The notes: generated by a model from the sequence alone, not told the origin. 38,777 bases of DNA from Peptococcaceae bacterium (GCA_031265035.1 JAISDE010000142.1:1-38777); one strand, 5' to 3'. Positions 18,286-28,895 are shown, counted from the first letter of the stretch. A program made the numbers and translations.

Positions 18286-19128
18286 CTACAGAACTACACT
18301 AACCCGGCGGGTCGCGTGGCAGCTGATGTTGACCGCCACCGGCAGCCCGGCGATATGGGTGGGCAGCGTCTCAATGCTGACGCCCAAGGCCGTGGTTTGC
18401 CCGCCAAAGCCCTGGGGCCCGATGCCCAGGCGATTGATTTTTTCCCACAGCTCTAGCTCCATCTCCCGGTAATAGGGATCGGGATGGGGCTCGTCCAGGC
18501 CCCGCAGCAGGGCCTTTTTGGCCAGCAGCGCCACCTGATCAAAGGAGCCGCCGATCCCCACGCCCACGACGATGGGCGGGCAGGGATTGGGACCGGCCAA
18601 GCTGACAGTCTCCACCACAAAATCCTTGACGCCGGCCGCCCCGGCGGCGGGGGTCAGCATCGCCAGGCGGCTCATATTTTCCGAGCCAAAGCCTTTGGGG
18701 GACAAGGTGATGGTCAGCCTGTCCCCCGGCACAATATCCGTATGGATCAGCGCCGGCGTATTGTCGCCGGTATTTTTACGCCGCAGGGGATCCGCCACCA
18801 CCGAGCGGCGCAGATAGCCCTGGGCGTAGCCCTGCCTTATCCCCTCGTGTACCGCCTCGTAAAGATCGCCCCCCACAATACGCGCGTCCTGGCCCAAAGC
18901 CAAAAAAACGCAAGCCATGCCAGTATCCTGGCACAACGGTATGGCCTCCCGCCGGGCGATGTCCATATTTTGGCACAACTTATCCAGAGTATCCCTGGCC
19001 GCCGGCCACGGCTCCCGCTCCCGGCACTCCCTGATCCGGCCCGCTATATCCTCGGGCAAAACCATATTGGCGCCGGCGCACATTTGACAAACGCTGGCCG
19101 TGACAGCGCCGCTGCTGATTTCCCGCAA
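18286..19128 (-). CDS. Class I fumarate hydratase, alpha subunit
   Basis: 'IPLCQDTGMACVFLALGQ', 'GFGSENMSRLAMLTPAAG', 'NPCPPIVVGVGIGGSFDQVALLAKKALLR'. Confidence 0.93.
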   Translation of the reverse strand: MREISSGAVTASVCQMCAGANMVLPEDIAGRIRECREREPWPAARDTLDKLCQNMDIARREAIPLCQDTGMACVFLALGQDARIVGGDLYEAVHEGIRQGYAQGYLRRSVVADPLRRKNTGDNTPALIHTDIVPGDRLTITLSPKGFGSENMSRLAMLTPAAGAAGVKDFVVETVSLAGPNPCPPIVVGVGIGGSFDQVALLAKKALLRGLDEPHPDPYYREMELELWEKINRLGIGPQGFGGQTTALGVSIETLPTHIAGLPVAVNISCHATRRVSVVL

Positions 19129-19188
19129 AACCCGCTCCCCCTCTCTCGTTTATTACCCCTTAATTACCACATCAATTACCACTCAAAA

Positions 19189-19692
19189 TTACCACTCAAA
19201 CACCGACCCGTATGAGATATAAATGGATTTCAAAACGGATTTGCTCATCGCCGGTACCCGAAACTCTCTCACCCCGCAATTTAACGCCAGATAATTGAAT
19301 TCCGTCACAGTCACGGCAGTGTCGGAATCCCTCCTCAACCCAAACATGGGGAGAATGTCACTCATATATTTGTAGGGAAACTCCTCTAAGATAATTATCC
19401 GCTGAAGCGAGTCCTGATAATACTGATATAGATAAAGGACACCTTCATAACTCAGAGTTCGAATTGGGTATTTGCCGCCATTTTCCCCGCTGAAATCCCA
19501 TTCCACAATTTCCTGAGGCTCGCCAATTTTCGCTATCAATTCTTGCTCGGATAAAGTCTCGCCCGCCGCGTTTAAGAAATCTAAGGCGTCAAAGACCACC
19601 TCTACTTCCCTTTTCTCCAAGTACGTCGCCGCGTATACCCCGCAGGCGGACAGAATAGCCAGCCACAACAGAAAAATTTTGACAGGCCTCAT
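19189..19692 (-). CDS. Hypothetical secreted or membrane-anchored protein
   Basis: Met at 19692 (MRPVKIFLLWLAILSACGV) has an SD (aaaaggggc) and a signal-like N-terminus; ORF is open to 19740. Confidence 0.6.
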   Translation of the reverse strand: MRPVKIFLLWLAILSACGVYAATYLEKREVEVVFDALDFLNAAGETLSEQELIAKIGEPQEIVEWDFSGENGGKYPIRTLSYEGVLYLYQYYQDSLQRIIILEEFPYKYMSDILPMFGLRRDSDTAVTVTEFNYLALNCGVREFRVPAMSKSVLKSIYISYGSVFEW

Positions 19693-19794
19693 TTCTCGCC
19701 AGCCCCTTTTTAATGAATCCATTAACATTTCAGCTAACATTTCAGCGTTTCAGCGTTTCGAGTCAATACTAGCACATTAGTGATGCCGTGTCTA

Positions 19795-19831
19795 CGCCCG
19801 CCAAACCGCGAGGCGTTTCTCCGCCGCCGGC
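19795..19831 (+). repeat. Perfect 37-bp ectopic copy of part of the GT4 gene (17514-17550)
   Basis: cgcccgccaaaccgcgaggcgtttctccgccgccggc at both positions, same orientation. Confidence 0.95.
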
Positions 19832-19856
19832 CCGCGGCCATCCGGCTTAGGACCAT

Positions 19857-19946
19857 GATTATGATTTCTTGTGATTTCTTATGATTTCTTTATGATTATG
19901 ATTTATCTATGATTTATCTATGATTTACGCGCTGATTTATGCGCTG
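19857..19946. repeat. Nested short tandem repeats with 10-, 11- and 12-bp units
   Basis: atgatttctt/gtgatttctt/atgatttctt; atttatctatg x2; atttacgcgctg/atttatgcgctg. Confidence 0.9.
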
Positions 19947-20103
19947 TGGACAAAAGTGGATTTGTTTTTCGTATGAATAGGCAAATCATTCTTCCCCTCG
20001 TTCCCTTTACAAAAAAATCGGATAATGTTAAAATAAATTATCCTCGTAAAAGCGCGGGCTAACGCGCCGATCAGGAAATTTCAGGGGTGAGGCAGGTGAA
20101 AAT

Positions 20104-20418
20104 ATGTCCTTAGAAGCGATCAAGACCATAGCCGCGGCCGAGTCCGACGGGGATAAGCGTCGGGCGGAGGCGCTGGCGGAGGCCAAGCGGATCAGCGCGG
20201 CGGCGGACGCCGCCGGCCGAGAAGCGGCGCTGGCGGCCAAAGCGGCGGCTGAGGCCGAGGCGCGGCGGCTGTGGCAGGAGGCGGAAGCCCAAGGCGAGGC
20301 GGAGGCCGCCCAAGTCGCCCGGGAGGCCGAGGCCGCCAGCCAGGCGTTGGCTGACGCCGCTTTGGCTCGCATGGATCGGGCGGTGGCGATTATTGTGGAA
20401 AGGGTAGTGAGCGGCTAA
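20104..20418 (+). CDS. ntpF: V-type ATPase peripheral stalk subunit (NtpF/subunit H-like)
   Basis: Ala/Glu-rich coiled coil, first gene of the V-ATPase operon; overlaps next start. Confidence 0.75.
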   Translation: MSLEAIKTIAAAESDGDKRRAEALAEAKRISAAADAAGREAALAAKAAAEAEARRLWQEAEAQGEAEAAQVAREAEAASQALADAALARMDRAVAIIVERVVSG

Positions 20419-22376
20419 TGTCTATTGTTACTATGTCAAAACTGCGGGTCATCGCTCCCCTGCAAATCCGCCGCCCGCTATTGAAAGAGCTGACAGGCTT
20501 GGGCTGCGTTGAGTTGGGCGCTTCCGCCCAACGGCTCGCCGACCCGGAATGGGCGGGCAGTCTGGAAAAATTCAGCGAGGCCGGCGACGCGGATCGGCAG
20601 CTGGGCATTTTAGCCGCCGCCAGGGATTTGCTGGACAAGCACGCCCCCACCAAAAGCGGGTTTCTCTCCCCTCGTCGCCCGGTGACCGAGGCCGTTTTCT
20701 CGGACGACGCTTTGTGGGCGCAAGCCTTAGCCGGCGCCGGGCAAATCAACGACCTGGGCCGGCAGATCACCCTATGCTACGGCGAGGAAGGCCGGCTGAG
20801 CGTCAAAAGGGCCGCTCTCCTGCCTTGGCGGAGCTTGGAGGTTCCCCTGGATATCAAGGCGGGCAAGGCTTACCGGGCGCTGTTTGGGGTTTCCCCAGCC
20901 ACCGGCCCGCCGGCCCAGGAATTGATCGACGCCGCGGAGCAAAAGGCTTTCGCCGTTATGACCCTGCTCCACAGCGACCGGGAGCAAAATTATTACTTTC
21001 TCATCCTCCACAACGACGTCTACGACGAGGTAATGGATGAGCTCAAGGCTAAAGGTTTCACCCTCAGCGTCTTCAAGGATACGGAGGGCACCGCCGACAG
21101 CAATATCCTGCAACTGGAGCACCGGCTCAAGGAATTGGAGGATCAGCGCCAATCGCTGCTTGAGGGGATCAAGGCCCTGGCCGGCCAAAAACCTTTGATC
21201 GAGCAGGCTATGGACGCCCTGACCATCGAGAGCCAGCGGGATCAGGTCTTAAACAATCTGGCCGCCACCCGACAAACCCTGTTTTTGGAAGGCTGGACGC
21301 CCGCTCAAAGCGAGGGCGCTGTCAGTCAGGTGCTGGAGCGTTACGGCTGCGCTTACGGGTTCAGCCCGCCGGAGGAAGGCGACGATCCGCCGGTGTTGCT
21401 GGCGAACTCAAAGCTGGTCAGGCCCTTCGGCATGGTGACCGAGCTTTACGCCTTGCCGACCTACGAGAGCAAGCTGGATCCCAACCCCTTTATGGCGCCT
21501 TTTTTCTTTATCTTTTTCGGCCTCATGATGGGTGATATCGCCTATGGCGCCATTATCACGCTGGTTTGCTGGTACATACTGAAAAAAGCCAAGCCGCCGG
21601 AGGACGGCATGATGGGCCGCCTGATGAAGGTGGGGTTTTACTGCGGTATCTCCACGATCATCTGGGGGGCTTTTTTTGGCGGCTTTTTCGGCAATCTGAT
21701 CCCGTCTGTCTCAGGCGCTATGCTGGGCCATGAGGTATCCATTCGCCCGATTCTCTTTGACCCGATGGTGGATCCGATGAAGCTGTTCATTCTCGCGCTG
21801 GTTTTCGGCTTCATTCAGGTCATCCTGGGCCTGTGCCTCAACGCCTACAAGATGATCCTCCAAGGCGACCCCCTGGGCGCCGTCTTTGACGTGGGTTTTT
21901 GGCTCCTGATCCTGATCGGCGTGCCTCTGTGCCTGGTGGCTGTGCCGGTGGGCCTGGGCTTTATGGCCGCGGGCGCCCTGGGTGTGTTGTGTACCGCCGG
22001 TCGAGCCAAGCCCGGCCTTTTCGGCAAGATCACCGAGGGCTTGGGCGCCTTGTACGGCATCACCGGCTATCTGTCCGATATTTTGTCTTATTCCCGTCTG
22101 TTAGCCCTGAGCCTGGGCACCGCCGTCATCGCCCAGGTCATGAATACTATGGGCACACTGGCCGGCGGCACTTTGGTAGGCTGGCTGCTTTTCATCATTG
22201 TGTTTATTGTGGGCCATGTGTTTAACGTAGCGATCAATCTTATAGGCACTTACGTTCACACCAGCCGCCTGCAGTACATCGAGTTTTTCGGCAAATTTTT
22301 TGATTCCGGCGGGCGGCCTTTTTCCCCGCTGTTCAATAAAACAAAATATGTGGAGATTATTAAGGAGGGTAAATAA
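20418..22376 (+). CDS. ntpI: V-type ATP synthase subunit I
   Basis: 'PFFFIFFGLMMGDIAYG', 'YLSDILSYSRLLALSLGTAVIAQVMN', 'VGHVFNVAINLIGTYVHTSRLQYIEFFGKFF'. Confidence 0.95.
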   Translation: MSIVTMSKLRVIAPLQIRRPLLKELTGLGCVELGASAQRLADPEWAGSLEKFSEAGDADRQLGILAAARDLLDKHAPTKSGFLSPRRPVTEAVFSDDALWAQALAGAGQINDLGRQITLCYGEEGRLSVKRAALLPWRSLEVPLDIKAGKAYRALFGVSPATGPPAQELIDAAEQKAFAVMTLLHSDREQNYYFLILHNDVYDEVMDELKAKGFTLSVFKDTEGTADSNILQLEHRLKELEDQRQSLLEGIKALAGQKPLIEQAMDALTIESQRDQVLNNLAATRQTLFLEGWTPAQSEGAVSQVLERYGCAYGFSPPEEGDDPPVLLANSKLVRPFGMVTELYALPTYESKLDPNPFMAPFFFIFFGLMMGDIAYGAIITLVCWYILKKAKPPEDGMMGRLMKVGFYCGISTIIWGAFFGGFFGNLIPSVSGAMLGHEVSIRPILFDPMVDPMKLFILALVFGFIQVILGLCLNAYKMILQGDPLGAVFDVGFWLLILIGVPLCLVAVPVGLGFMAAGALGVLCTAGRAKPGLFGKITEGLGALYGITGYLSDILSYSRLLALSLGTAVIAQVMNTMGTLAGGTLVGWLLFIIVFIVGHVFNVAINLIGTYVHTSRLQYIEFFGKFFDSGGRPFSPLFNKTKYVEIIKEGK

Positions 22377-22378
22377 TT

Positions 22379-22870
22379 ATGGAATGGATCTCTAATCTTT
22401 TCAGTGGTACTGCTTTAGCTTTATTGGGCGCCGTATTAGCGACTTTTCTGGCCGGTACCGGTTCCGCCAAGGGCGTGGGTATCGCCGGTGAGGCCGCGGC
22501 CGGCGTATTGACTGAGGATCCCGGCAAGTTTGGCCAGACCCTGCTCTTACAGGCTCTCCCCGGTACCCAGGGCATCTACGGCTTTATCATCGCCTTTTTG
22601 ATTCTTCTAAAAATCGGTATTATTGGCGGCAATCCTGTGGCTATATCCACCGGCACCGGTTTCCAGCTTCTTCTTGCCTCCCTGCCCATAAGCATCGTCG
22701 GCCTGACCTCCGGTATCGCCCAGGGACGGGCTTCCGCCGCTTGCATGGGCGTTATAGCCAAGCGGCCCGAGGAAATCGGTAAAGCGATGATGTACCCCGC
22801 CATGGTAGAAACCTACGCCGTGCTCTCCCTGCTGATCTCCTTCCTGATGTGGATGGGTATCAACGTATGA
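22379..22870 (+). CDS. ntpK: V-type ATP synthase subunit K (rotor ring)
   Basis: Two-hairpin c-type subunit; 'LPGTQGIYGF' and 'AMVETYAVLSLL'. Confidence 0.95.
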   Translation: MEWISNLFSGTALALLGAVLATFLAGTGSAKGVGIAGEAAAGVLTEDPGKFGQTLLLQALPGTQGIYGFIIAFLILLKIGIIGGNPVAISTGTGFQLLLASLPISIVGLTSGIAQGRASAACMGVIAKRPEEIGKAMMYPAMVETYAVLSLLISFLMWMGINV

Positions 22871-22933
22871 CGGCAAGCAGGTTCCATTGGGGAACCCCAC
22901 AGGTAACCACGACGAAAGGGGGGATCACCGCGG

Positions 22934-23533
22934 ATGAACGGGATTGACGCCATCGCCGGCAAAATCACCGGCGACGCCCAGCGGGAGGCGGAGTCTATCT
23001 TAGCGGCGGCCAGGGACGAGGCCCGGGCCATCGGGGAGAAATACGAGGCGCAAGCCAGGGTCGAGGCGGAAAAGATCAAGATCGCCGGCGAGGAACAGGC
23101 CAAAGAGATCCGGCGTCGGGCCGCTTTCGCCGCCGAGCAGGATGCCAAGCGCCAGCTGCTGGGCGCCAAGCAGCGGCTGATCGCCCAGGCCTTTGACGGG
23201 GCTTTGGCGAAGCTGCTGGCCCTGCCGGAAAACGAGTACGTGAGCCTGTTGGCCCGTCTGGCCGCCCAGGCCGCCGACCGGGGCGACGAGGAAATCGTCA
23301 TGTCTCCCAAAGAAAAGGAGACCCGGGGCCGTCAGGTGACCGAGGAGGCCAATCGCCTGCTGGCCAAGGCCGGCAAGCGGGCTGGCCTGAAGCTGTCGTC
23401 GGAGAGCCGGGCCTTTGCCGGCGGGCTGGTGCTGAAGGCCGGCGATGTGGAAGTCAACTGCGCCCTGGATACTATTTTGCGCCTGTCTAAGGACGATCTG
23501 GCCCTGGACGTGGCGGCGGCGTTGTTCGCCTGA
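22934..23533 (+). CDS. ntpE: V-type ATP synthase subunit E
   Basis: Operon position, N-terminal coiled coil, C-terminal 'AGGLVLKAGDVEVNCALDTILR'. Confidence 0.9.
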   Translation: MNGIDAIAGKITGDAQREAESILAAARDEARAIGEKYEAQARVEAEKIKIAGEEQAKEIRRRAAFAAEQDAKRQLLGAKQRLIAQAFDGALAKLLALPENEYVSLLARLAAQAADRGDEEIVMSPKEKETRGRQVTEEANRLLAKAGKRAGLKLSSESRAFAGGLVLKAGDVEVNCALDTILRLSKDDLALDVAAALFA

Positions 23534-23553
23534 GCGGAAAGGAGGGGCGTAAT

Positions 23554-24558
23554 TTGACGGGAAGCAAAATCAAGGACACCGATTACCTTTATGCCAGCGC
23601 GCGGGTCAAGAGCCTGGAGCGGGGCCTCCTTTCCCGGGAGCGGCTGGAGCGAATGAGTGAGGCCAAGACCATCGAGGACGCCTTAAAGCTTCTGAGCGAG
23701 ACCGGCTGGCCGGAGATCGCGGCCCCCGGCATGGCCGGGGTGGAAGACGCCCTGAGCGGGCGCCGGGAGGAAGCCTTCACCCTGATCCGCTCTTTGGCGC
23801 CGGACAAACGGCTGCCGGACGTGTTTTTGATCAAATATGATTACCATAATCTCAAGACCCTGCTGAAAAGCGAGGCCACCGGGGAAAACCCCGACCCGCT
23901 GCTGATTGGGGCTGGGCGGTTGCCCTGCCCCGAGTTGAAGGCGGCATTGCGGGAAGAAGATTTTTCCGGCCTGGGCCAAATCATGGCCCAAAGCGCGGCC
24001 GAGGCCAGGGATGTGCTGGCCAGGACTCAGGATCCCCAGCTGCTTGATCTGATTTTGGACAGGGCCATGCATGAGGAAATGCTGGAGATGGCCGCGAGTC
24101 TGGGTTCCGACTATCTCCTGGGCTACGTTCGACTGCTGATCGACAGTGTCAATCTGCGGGTGGCCGTCCGCCTGCGGCGGATGGGCAAGGGCGCGGAAAT
24201 ATTACGTTATGCCGCGATCGGCGGCGGTACCGTGTCGATCACCCGCCTTTTGGGCGACCTTAGCCCGGACGTGATCGAGAGCGTCTTCAACACCTCGGCG
24301 CTGGCGCCCGCGGCCCAGGCCGGCGTCGCCGCCCTCCGGGGCGAGAGCGGCCTGGCGGCCATGGATCTGGCTTGTGACGATATCCTGCTGCGCTACCTGA
24401 AAAAGGCCAAATATGTAGCCTTTGGCGCCGAGCCGCTGATTGGCTATCTGGGCGCGGTAGAGGCGGAGTTGACAGCGGTGCGCACGGTGATGGCCGGCCG
24501 TTTGGCGGAGTTGAGCCCTGAGATGATTACGGAAAGGCTGAGGGAAACGTATGTATAA
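23554..24558 (+). CDS. ntpC: V-type ATP synthase subunit C (TTG start)
   Basis: 'DYLYASARVKSLE', 'FLIKYDYHNLKTLLKS'; aaaggagg SD before TTG. Confidence 0.9.
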   Translation: MTGSKIKDTDYLYASARVKSLERGLLSRERLERMSEAKTIEDALKLLSETGWPEIAAPGMAGVEDALSGRREEAFTLIRSLAPDKRLPDVFLIKYDYHNLKTLLKSEATGENPDPLLIGAGRLPCPELKAALREEDFSGLGQIMAQSAAEARDVLARTQDPQLLDLILDRAMHEEMLEMAASLGSDYLLGYVRLLIDSVNLRVAVRLRRMGKGAEILRYAAIGGGTVSITRLLGDLSPDVIESVFNTSALAPAAQAGVAALRGESGLAAMDLACDDILLRYLKKAKYVAFGAEPLIGYLGAVEAELTAVRTVMAGRLAELSPEMITERLRETYV

Positions 24559-24868
24559 GATTGCCGTCGTCGGCGACCGGGACAGCACCCTCGGCTTCAA
24601 AGCCCTGGGCCTGGACACGGTTTTCGCCGACAGCCCCGAGGAGGCCCGGGGAGCGATCCACCGCCTGGCGGCGGAGGACTGCGCCGTGATTTATCTGACG
24701 GAGCAGCTGGCCCAAAGCCTCACCCCGGAACTAGACCGTTACACCAACGCCCAGCGGCCGGCCATTATCCTCATCCCCGGCAAAGCCGGCTCTTTGGGCA
24801 TCGGGATAGAAAATATCAATAAGGCGGTAGAGAAAGCCGTCGGCTCCAATATCCTGAAAAATGAGTAA
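24551..24868 (+). CDS. ntpG: V-type ATP synthase subunit F (NtpG)
   Basis: 'MYKIAVVGDRDSTLGFKALGLDTVF'; overlaps ntpC end. Confidence 0.92.
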   Translation: MYKIAVVGDRDSTLGFKALGLDTVFADSPEEARGAIHRLAAEDCAVIYLTEQLAQSLTPELDRYTNAQRPAIILIPGKAGSLGIGIENINKAVEKAVGSNILKNE

Positions 24869-24916
24869 GGCGCCGTAACGCTTATTCTTAAACCATGAAA
24901 GCAGGTAGATGATATT

Positions 24917-26692
24917 ATGGAAACAGGCAAAATCTTGAAGGTCGCCGGTCCGCTGATCACTGCCACAGGGCTCAAGGACGCCAACATGTTTGACGTGGTG
25001 CATGTAGGCGGCCAAAAGCTGATCGGCGAGATCCTGGAGATGCGGGGCGATCAGGCTTCCATCCAGGTTTACGAGGAAACCGCCGGCGTCGGTCCGGGAG
25101 ACGTGGTGGTGACCACCGGGGCGCCTTTATCCGTGGAATTGGGTCCCGGCATGATTGAGACCATTTACGACGGCATCCAGCGCCCGCTGGAGGCTATCCG
25201 GGAATTGGTGGGTCCCAGCATCACCAGGGGCATTCAGGTGCCCCCCATCAGCTATACCAAGCAGTGGGATTTTCAGCCGGTGGTCAAAGCCGGCGACAAG
25301 GTAATCGGCGGCGACTTCCTGGGCGAGGTGCGGGAAACCCCCGTCGTACTCCACAAAATTATGGTGCCGCCGGGGATCGAGGGCGCGGTAAAAGAGATCA
25401 AGGCCGGCAGCTTCACCGTCAAGGATACGGTGGCGACGCTGACCCTGGCCGACGGCAGCGAGAAAGCGCTGACCATGGCGCAAAAATGGCCGGTGCGGCG
25501 GGGCAGGCCCTACAAGGAGAAGCTGCCCCCCAATACGCCCATGATGACCGGGCAGCGGATTATCGATACCTTATTCCCCATCGCCAAAGGCGGCACCGCC
25601 GCCGTGCCCGGCCCCTTCGGCTCCGGCAAGACCGTGGTGCAGCACCAGCTGGCCAAGTGGTCCGACGTGGAGATCGTGGTCTACATCGGCTGCGGCGAGC
25701 GGGGCAACGAGATGACTGACGTGCTGCGGGAATTTCCCGAGCTGAAAGACCCCCGCACCGGCGAGAGCCTGATGAAGCGCACCGTCCTGATCGCCAACAC
25801 CTCCGACATGCCGGTGGCCGCCCGGGAGGCTTCCGTTTATACCGGCATCACCATCGCCGAGTATTTCCGGGATATGGGTTACTCCGTGGCGGTTATCGCC
25901 GACTCCACCTCCCGTTGGGCCGAGGCGCTGCGGGAAATGTCCGGCCGCCTGGAGGAAATGCCCGGCGAGGAAGGTTATCCGGCTTATCTGGCCTCCCGTA
26001 TGGCCCAGTTTTACGAGCGAGCCGGCTATGTGCGCTGCCTGGGCAGCGATGATCGCCGGGCCGCCCTGTCCGCCATCGGCGCCGTCTCCCCGCCTGGCGG
26101 CGATATCTCGGAGCCGGTGTCTCAGGCCACCTTGCGGATCGTGAAGGTATTCTGGGGTCTGGACGCCAATTTGGCTTACGCCCGCCATTTTCCCGCCATC
26201 AACTGGCTCAATAGCTATTCCCTGTACGAGGATCGGCTGGCGGAGTGGCTCAACGAGAATATTCACCCGGATTTCATGGCCCAGCGGGGCGAGACGATGA
26301 ATATATTGCAGTTGGAAAGCGAACTGAACGAGATCGTCCGCCTGGTGGGTATCGACGCCCTGTCGGCCCAGGATCGGCTGACCATGGAGACGGCCCGGAT
26401 GATCCGGGAGGACTTCCTGCAACAAAACGCCTTTGTGGACACCGACGCCTACACCTCCTTCAACAAGCAATTCGCCTTGCTGCGAATGATCCTGACTTAT
26501 CAGAGCCTGGGCAAAGAGGCTTTGAGCGCCGGCGCCGCCATGGACAAGCTGTTCGCCGTAGCGGCCAGGGACAAGATCAGCCGGGCCAAGGACATCAGCC
26601 AGGAGGAGTATGAGGCGGCCTACGCGGCCATCACCGAGGAAATGACCGCCCAGATCAAGGCCATCACCGAAGAAGGAGGCGACCAGCAGTGA
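24917..26692 (+). CDS. ntpA: V-type ATP synthase subunit A (catalytic)
   Basis: P-loop [17 protein letters not shown], '[32 protein letters not shown]'. Confidence 0.97.
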   Translation: METGKILKVAGPLITATGLKDANMFDVVHVGGQKLIGEILEMRGDQASIQVYEETAGVGPGDVVVTTGAPLSVELGPGMIETIYDGIQRPLEAIRELVGPSITRGIQVPPISYTKQWDFQPVVKAGDKVIGGDFLGEVRETPVVLHKIMVPPGIEGAVKEIKAGSFTVKDTVATLTLADGSEKALTMAQKWPVRRGRPYKEKLPPNTPMMTGQRIIDTLFPIAKGGTAAVPGPFGSGKTVVQHQLAKWSDVEIVVYIGCGERGNEMTDVLREFPELKDPRTGESLMKRTVLIANTSDMPVAAREASVYTGITIAEYFRDMGYSVAVIADSTSRWAEALREMSGRLEEMPGEEGYPAYLASRMAQFYERAGYVRCLGSDDRRAALSAIGAVSPPGGDISEPVSQATLRIVKVFWGLDANLAYARHFPAINWLNSYSLYEDRLAEWLNENIHPDFMAQRGETMNILQLESELNEIVRLVGIDALSAQDRLTMETARMIREDFLQQNAFVDTDAYTSFNKQFALLRMILTYQSLGKEALSAGAAMDKLFAVAARDKISRAKDISQEEYEAAYAAITEEMTAQIKAITEEGGDQQ

Positions 26693-28065
26693 TTAAAGAA
26701 TATCGTACCATCCAGGAAGTCGCCGGCCCGCTGATGCTGATCCGGGATGTGGACAATGTCACCTATGACGAGCTGGGCGAGATCCAGCTGCAAAACGGCG
26801 AGACCCGCCGCTGCAAGGTGCTGGAGATCAATGGCAGCAACGCCATGGTGCAGTTGTTTGAAAGTTCCGCCGGCATCAATCTGGCCGGCTCCAAAGTGCG
26901 CTTTTTAGGCCACGGCATCGAGTTGGCGGTATCCGCCGATATGCTGGGCCGGGTATTTGACGGCATGGGCAACCCCATCGACGGCGGCCCGGAGATTTTG
27001 GCGGAAAAAAAGCTGGACATCAACGGCTTGCCCACCAACCCGGCGGCCCGGGACTATCCCAACGAGTTTATCCAGACCGGTATCTCGGCTATCGACGGCC
27101 TCAATACCCTGGTGCGGGGCCAAAAGCTGCCGGTATTTTCCGGCTCCGGCCTGCCCCACGCCAACTTGGGCGCCCAAATCGCCCGCCAGTCTAAGGTGCT
27201 GACCGGCGACGCCAAATTCGCCGTGGTTTTCGCCGCCGTGGGCATCACCTTTGAGGAAGCGGACTTCTTTATCTCCGACTTCAAGCGCACCGGCGCCATC
27301 GAGCGCACCGTGCTCTTTATGAACCTGGCCAACGACCCGGCCATCGAGCGTATCGCCACCCCCCGCATGGCCCTGACCGCCGCCGAGTATCTGGCCTACG
27401 AAAAAGGGATGCAGGTGCTGGTAATCATCACCGATATCACCAATTACGCCGAGGCCCTGCGGGAGGTATCCGCCGCCCGCAAGGAAGTGCCCGGCCGCCG
27501 GGGCTACCCCGGCTATCTCTACACCGACCTGGCCACCATGTACGAGCGGGCCGGCCGCCGTCTGGGCAACGAGGGTTCCATCACCATGATCCCCATCCTG
27601 TCCATGCCGGAAGACGACAAGACCCACCCCATCCCCGACCTGACCGGCTATATCACCGAGGGCCAGATCATCCTGTCCCGGGAGCTGTACCGCAAGGGGC
27701 TGACGCCGCCCGTCGACGTGCTGCCCTCTCTCTCCCGCCTGAAGGACAAAGGCACCGGCGCCGGCAAGACCCGGGAGGATCACGCCAGCACCATGAACCA
27801 GCTGTTCGCCGCCTACGCCAAGGGCAAGGACGCCAAAGAGCTGATGACCATCCTGGGCGAGGCGGCCCTGACGGAAGTGGACAAAAAATACGCCCTTTTC
27901 TCGGACGAGTTTGAGAAAAGATACGTGTCCCAAGGCTATGAGACCAACCGCTCCATTGAGGAAACCCTGGATTTGGGCTGGGAATTGCTGACTATCCTGC
28001 CGAAAAACGAGTTGAAGCGGATCAAGCCGGATATGATCGAAAAATACTGGCCCATCAAAGAATAA
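26689..28065 (+). CDS. ntpB: V-type ATP synthase subunit B (GTG start)
   Basis: '[14 protein letters not shown]', '[23 protein letters not shown]'; overlaps ntpA end. Confidence 0.97.
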   Translation: MIKEYRTIQEVAGPLMLIRDVDNVTYDELGEIQLQNGETRRCKVLEINGSNAMVQLFESSAGINLAGSKVRFLGHGIELAVSADMLGRVFDGMGNPIDGGPEILAEKKLDINGLPTNPAARDYPNEFIQTGISAIDGLNTLVRGQKLPVFSGSGLPHANLGAQIARQSKVLTGDAKFAVVFAAVGITFEEADFFISDFKRTGAIERTVLFMNLANDPAIERIATPRMALTAAEYLAYEKGMQVLVIITDITNYAEALREVSAARKEVPGRRGYPGYLYTDLATMYERAGRRLGNEGSITMIPILSMPEDDKTHPIPDLTGYITEGQIILSRELYRKGLTPPVDVLPSLSRLKDKGTGAGKTREDHASTMNQLFAAYAKGKDAKELMTILGEAALTEVDKKYALFSDEFEKRYVSQGYETNRSIEETLDLGWELLTILPKNELKRIKPDMIEKYWPIKE

Positions 28066-28077
28066 GGAGGGGTTGCT

Positions 28078-28767
28078 ATGGCGCGCCTGAATGTGAACCC
28101 CACCCGGATGGAGCAGACCAAGCTGAAAAGACGGTTGGTGACCGCCCGGCGGGGGCACAAATTGCTGAAAGACAAGCGGGACGAGTTGATGCGGCAGTTT
28201 CTGGAGATCGTCCGGCACAATCTCGCTTTGCGCAAAAAAGTAGAGGCCGCCCTGGGCAAGGCTCACCGCAGCTTTACCATCGCCAGCGCCGTGATGTCGC
28301 CGGAGATACTGGAGGAGGCCCTGATGTACCCCAAGCAAAGCGTCACCCTGGCCCTCTCCACCAAAAATATCATGTCCGTCAACGTGCCGGTATATAAGTT
28401 TCAGATGAAAAGCGACGATCCGGCGGAGATCTTCCCCTACGGCTTCGCCACCACCTCCGGCGAGTTGGACGACGCCGTGCGGGCCTTGTCCCAGACCCTC
28501 AACGATCTGCTGGAGCTGGCGCAATCGGAAAAAACGGCGCAGATGCTGGCCCAGGAGATCGAGAAGACCCGGCGGCGGGTCAACGCTCTGGAATATGTGA
28601 TGATCCCCCAGCTGGAGGAAACCATCAAGTATATCCGCATGAAGCTGGAGGAAAACGAGCGGGGCAATACCTCCCGCCTGATGAAGGTCAAGGACATGAT
28701 GCTGGAGCAGGCCCATCATTACGCCGAGCGGGAAAGCCTGCCCCTCAGCGAGGCGGTGCCGATTTAG
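28078..28767 (+). CDS. ntpD: V-type ATP synthase subunit D
   Basis: '[35 protein letters not shown]', '[22 protein letters not shown]'. Confidence 0.95.
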   Translation: MARLNVNPTRMEQTKLKRRLVTARRGHKLLKDKRDELMRQFLEIVRHNLALRKKVEAALGKAHRSFTIASAVMSPEILEEALMYPKQSVTLALSTKNIMSVNVPVYKFQMKSDDPAEIFPYGFATTSGELDDAVRALSQTLNDLLELAQSEKTAQMLAQEIEKTRRRVNALEYVMIPQLEETIKYIRMKLEENERGNTSRLMKVKDMMLEQAHHYAERESLPLSEAVPI

Positions 28768-28828
28768 CGCGAGGCGCTAAAAGGCGCTAACGCGGCCGCC
28801 CGCCCGCGCCCCGGCCTGCCGGGGCCGC

Positions 28829-28886
28829 GAAGCGGTTTATCGCGAACCGGTTTATAAAGAACCGGTTTATGAAAGAAGCGGTTTAT
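28829..28886. repeat. Four copies of GAA(G/C)CGGTTTAT at 15-16 bp period
   Basis: Copies at 28829, 28844, 28859 and 28875. Confidence 0.9.
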
Positions 28887-28895
28887 GAAAGAAGC

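Noticed and set aside
25571-26470. 299-aa minus-strand ORF inside ntpA, and 34226-35224 inside the SBP gene
   Set aside because: Same antisense artefact of codon bias in GC-rich genes.
26905-28719. 604-aa minus-strand ORF across ntpB/ntpD
   Set aside because: Antisense to two well-supported V-ATPase subunits; His/Gln/Gly-rich composition and no recognisable domain.
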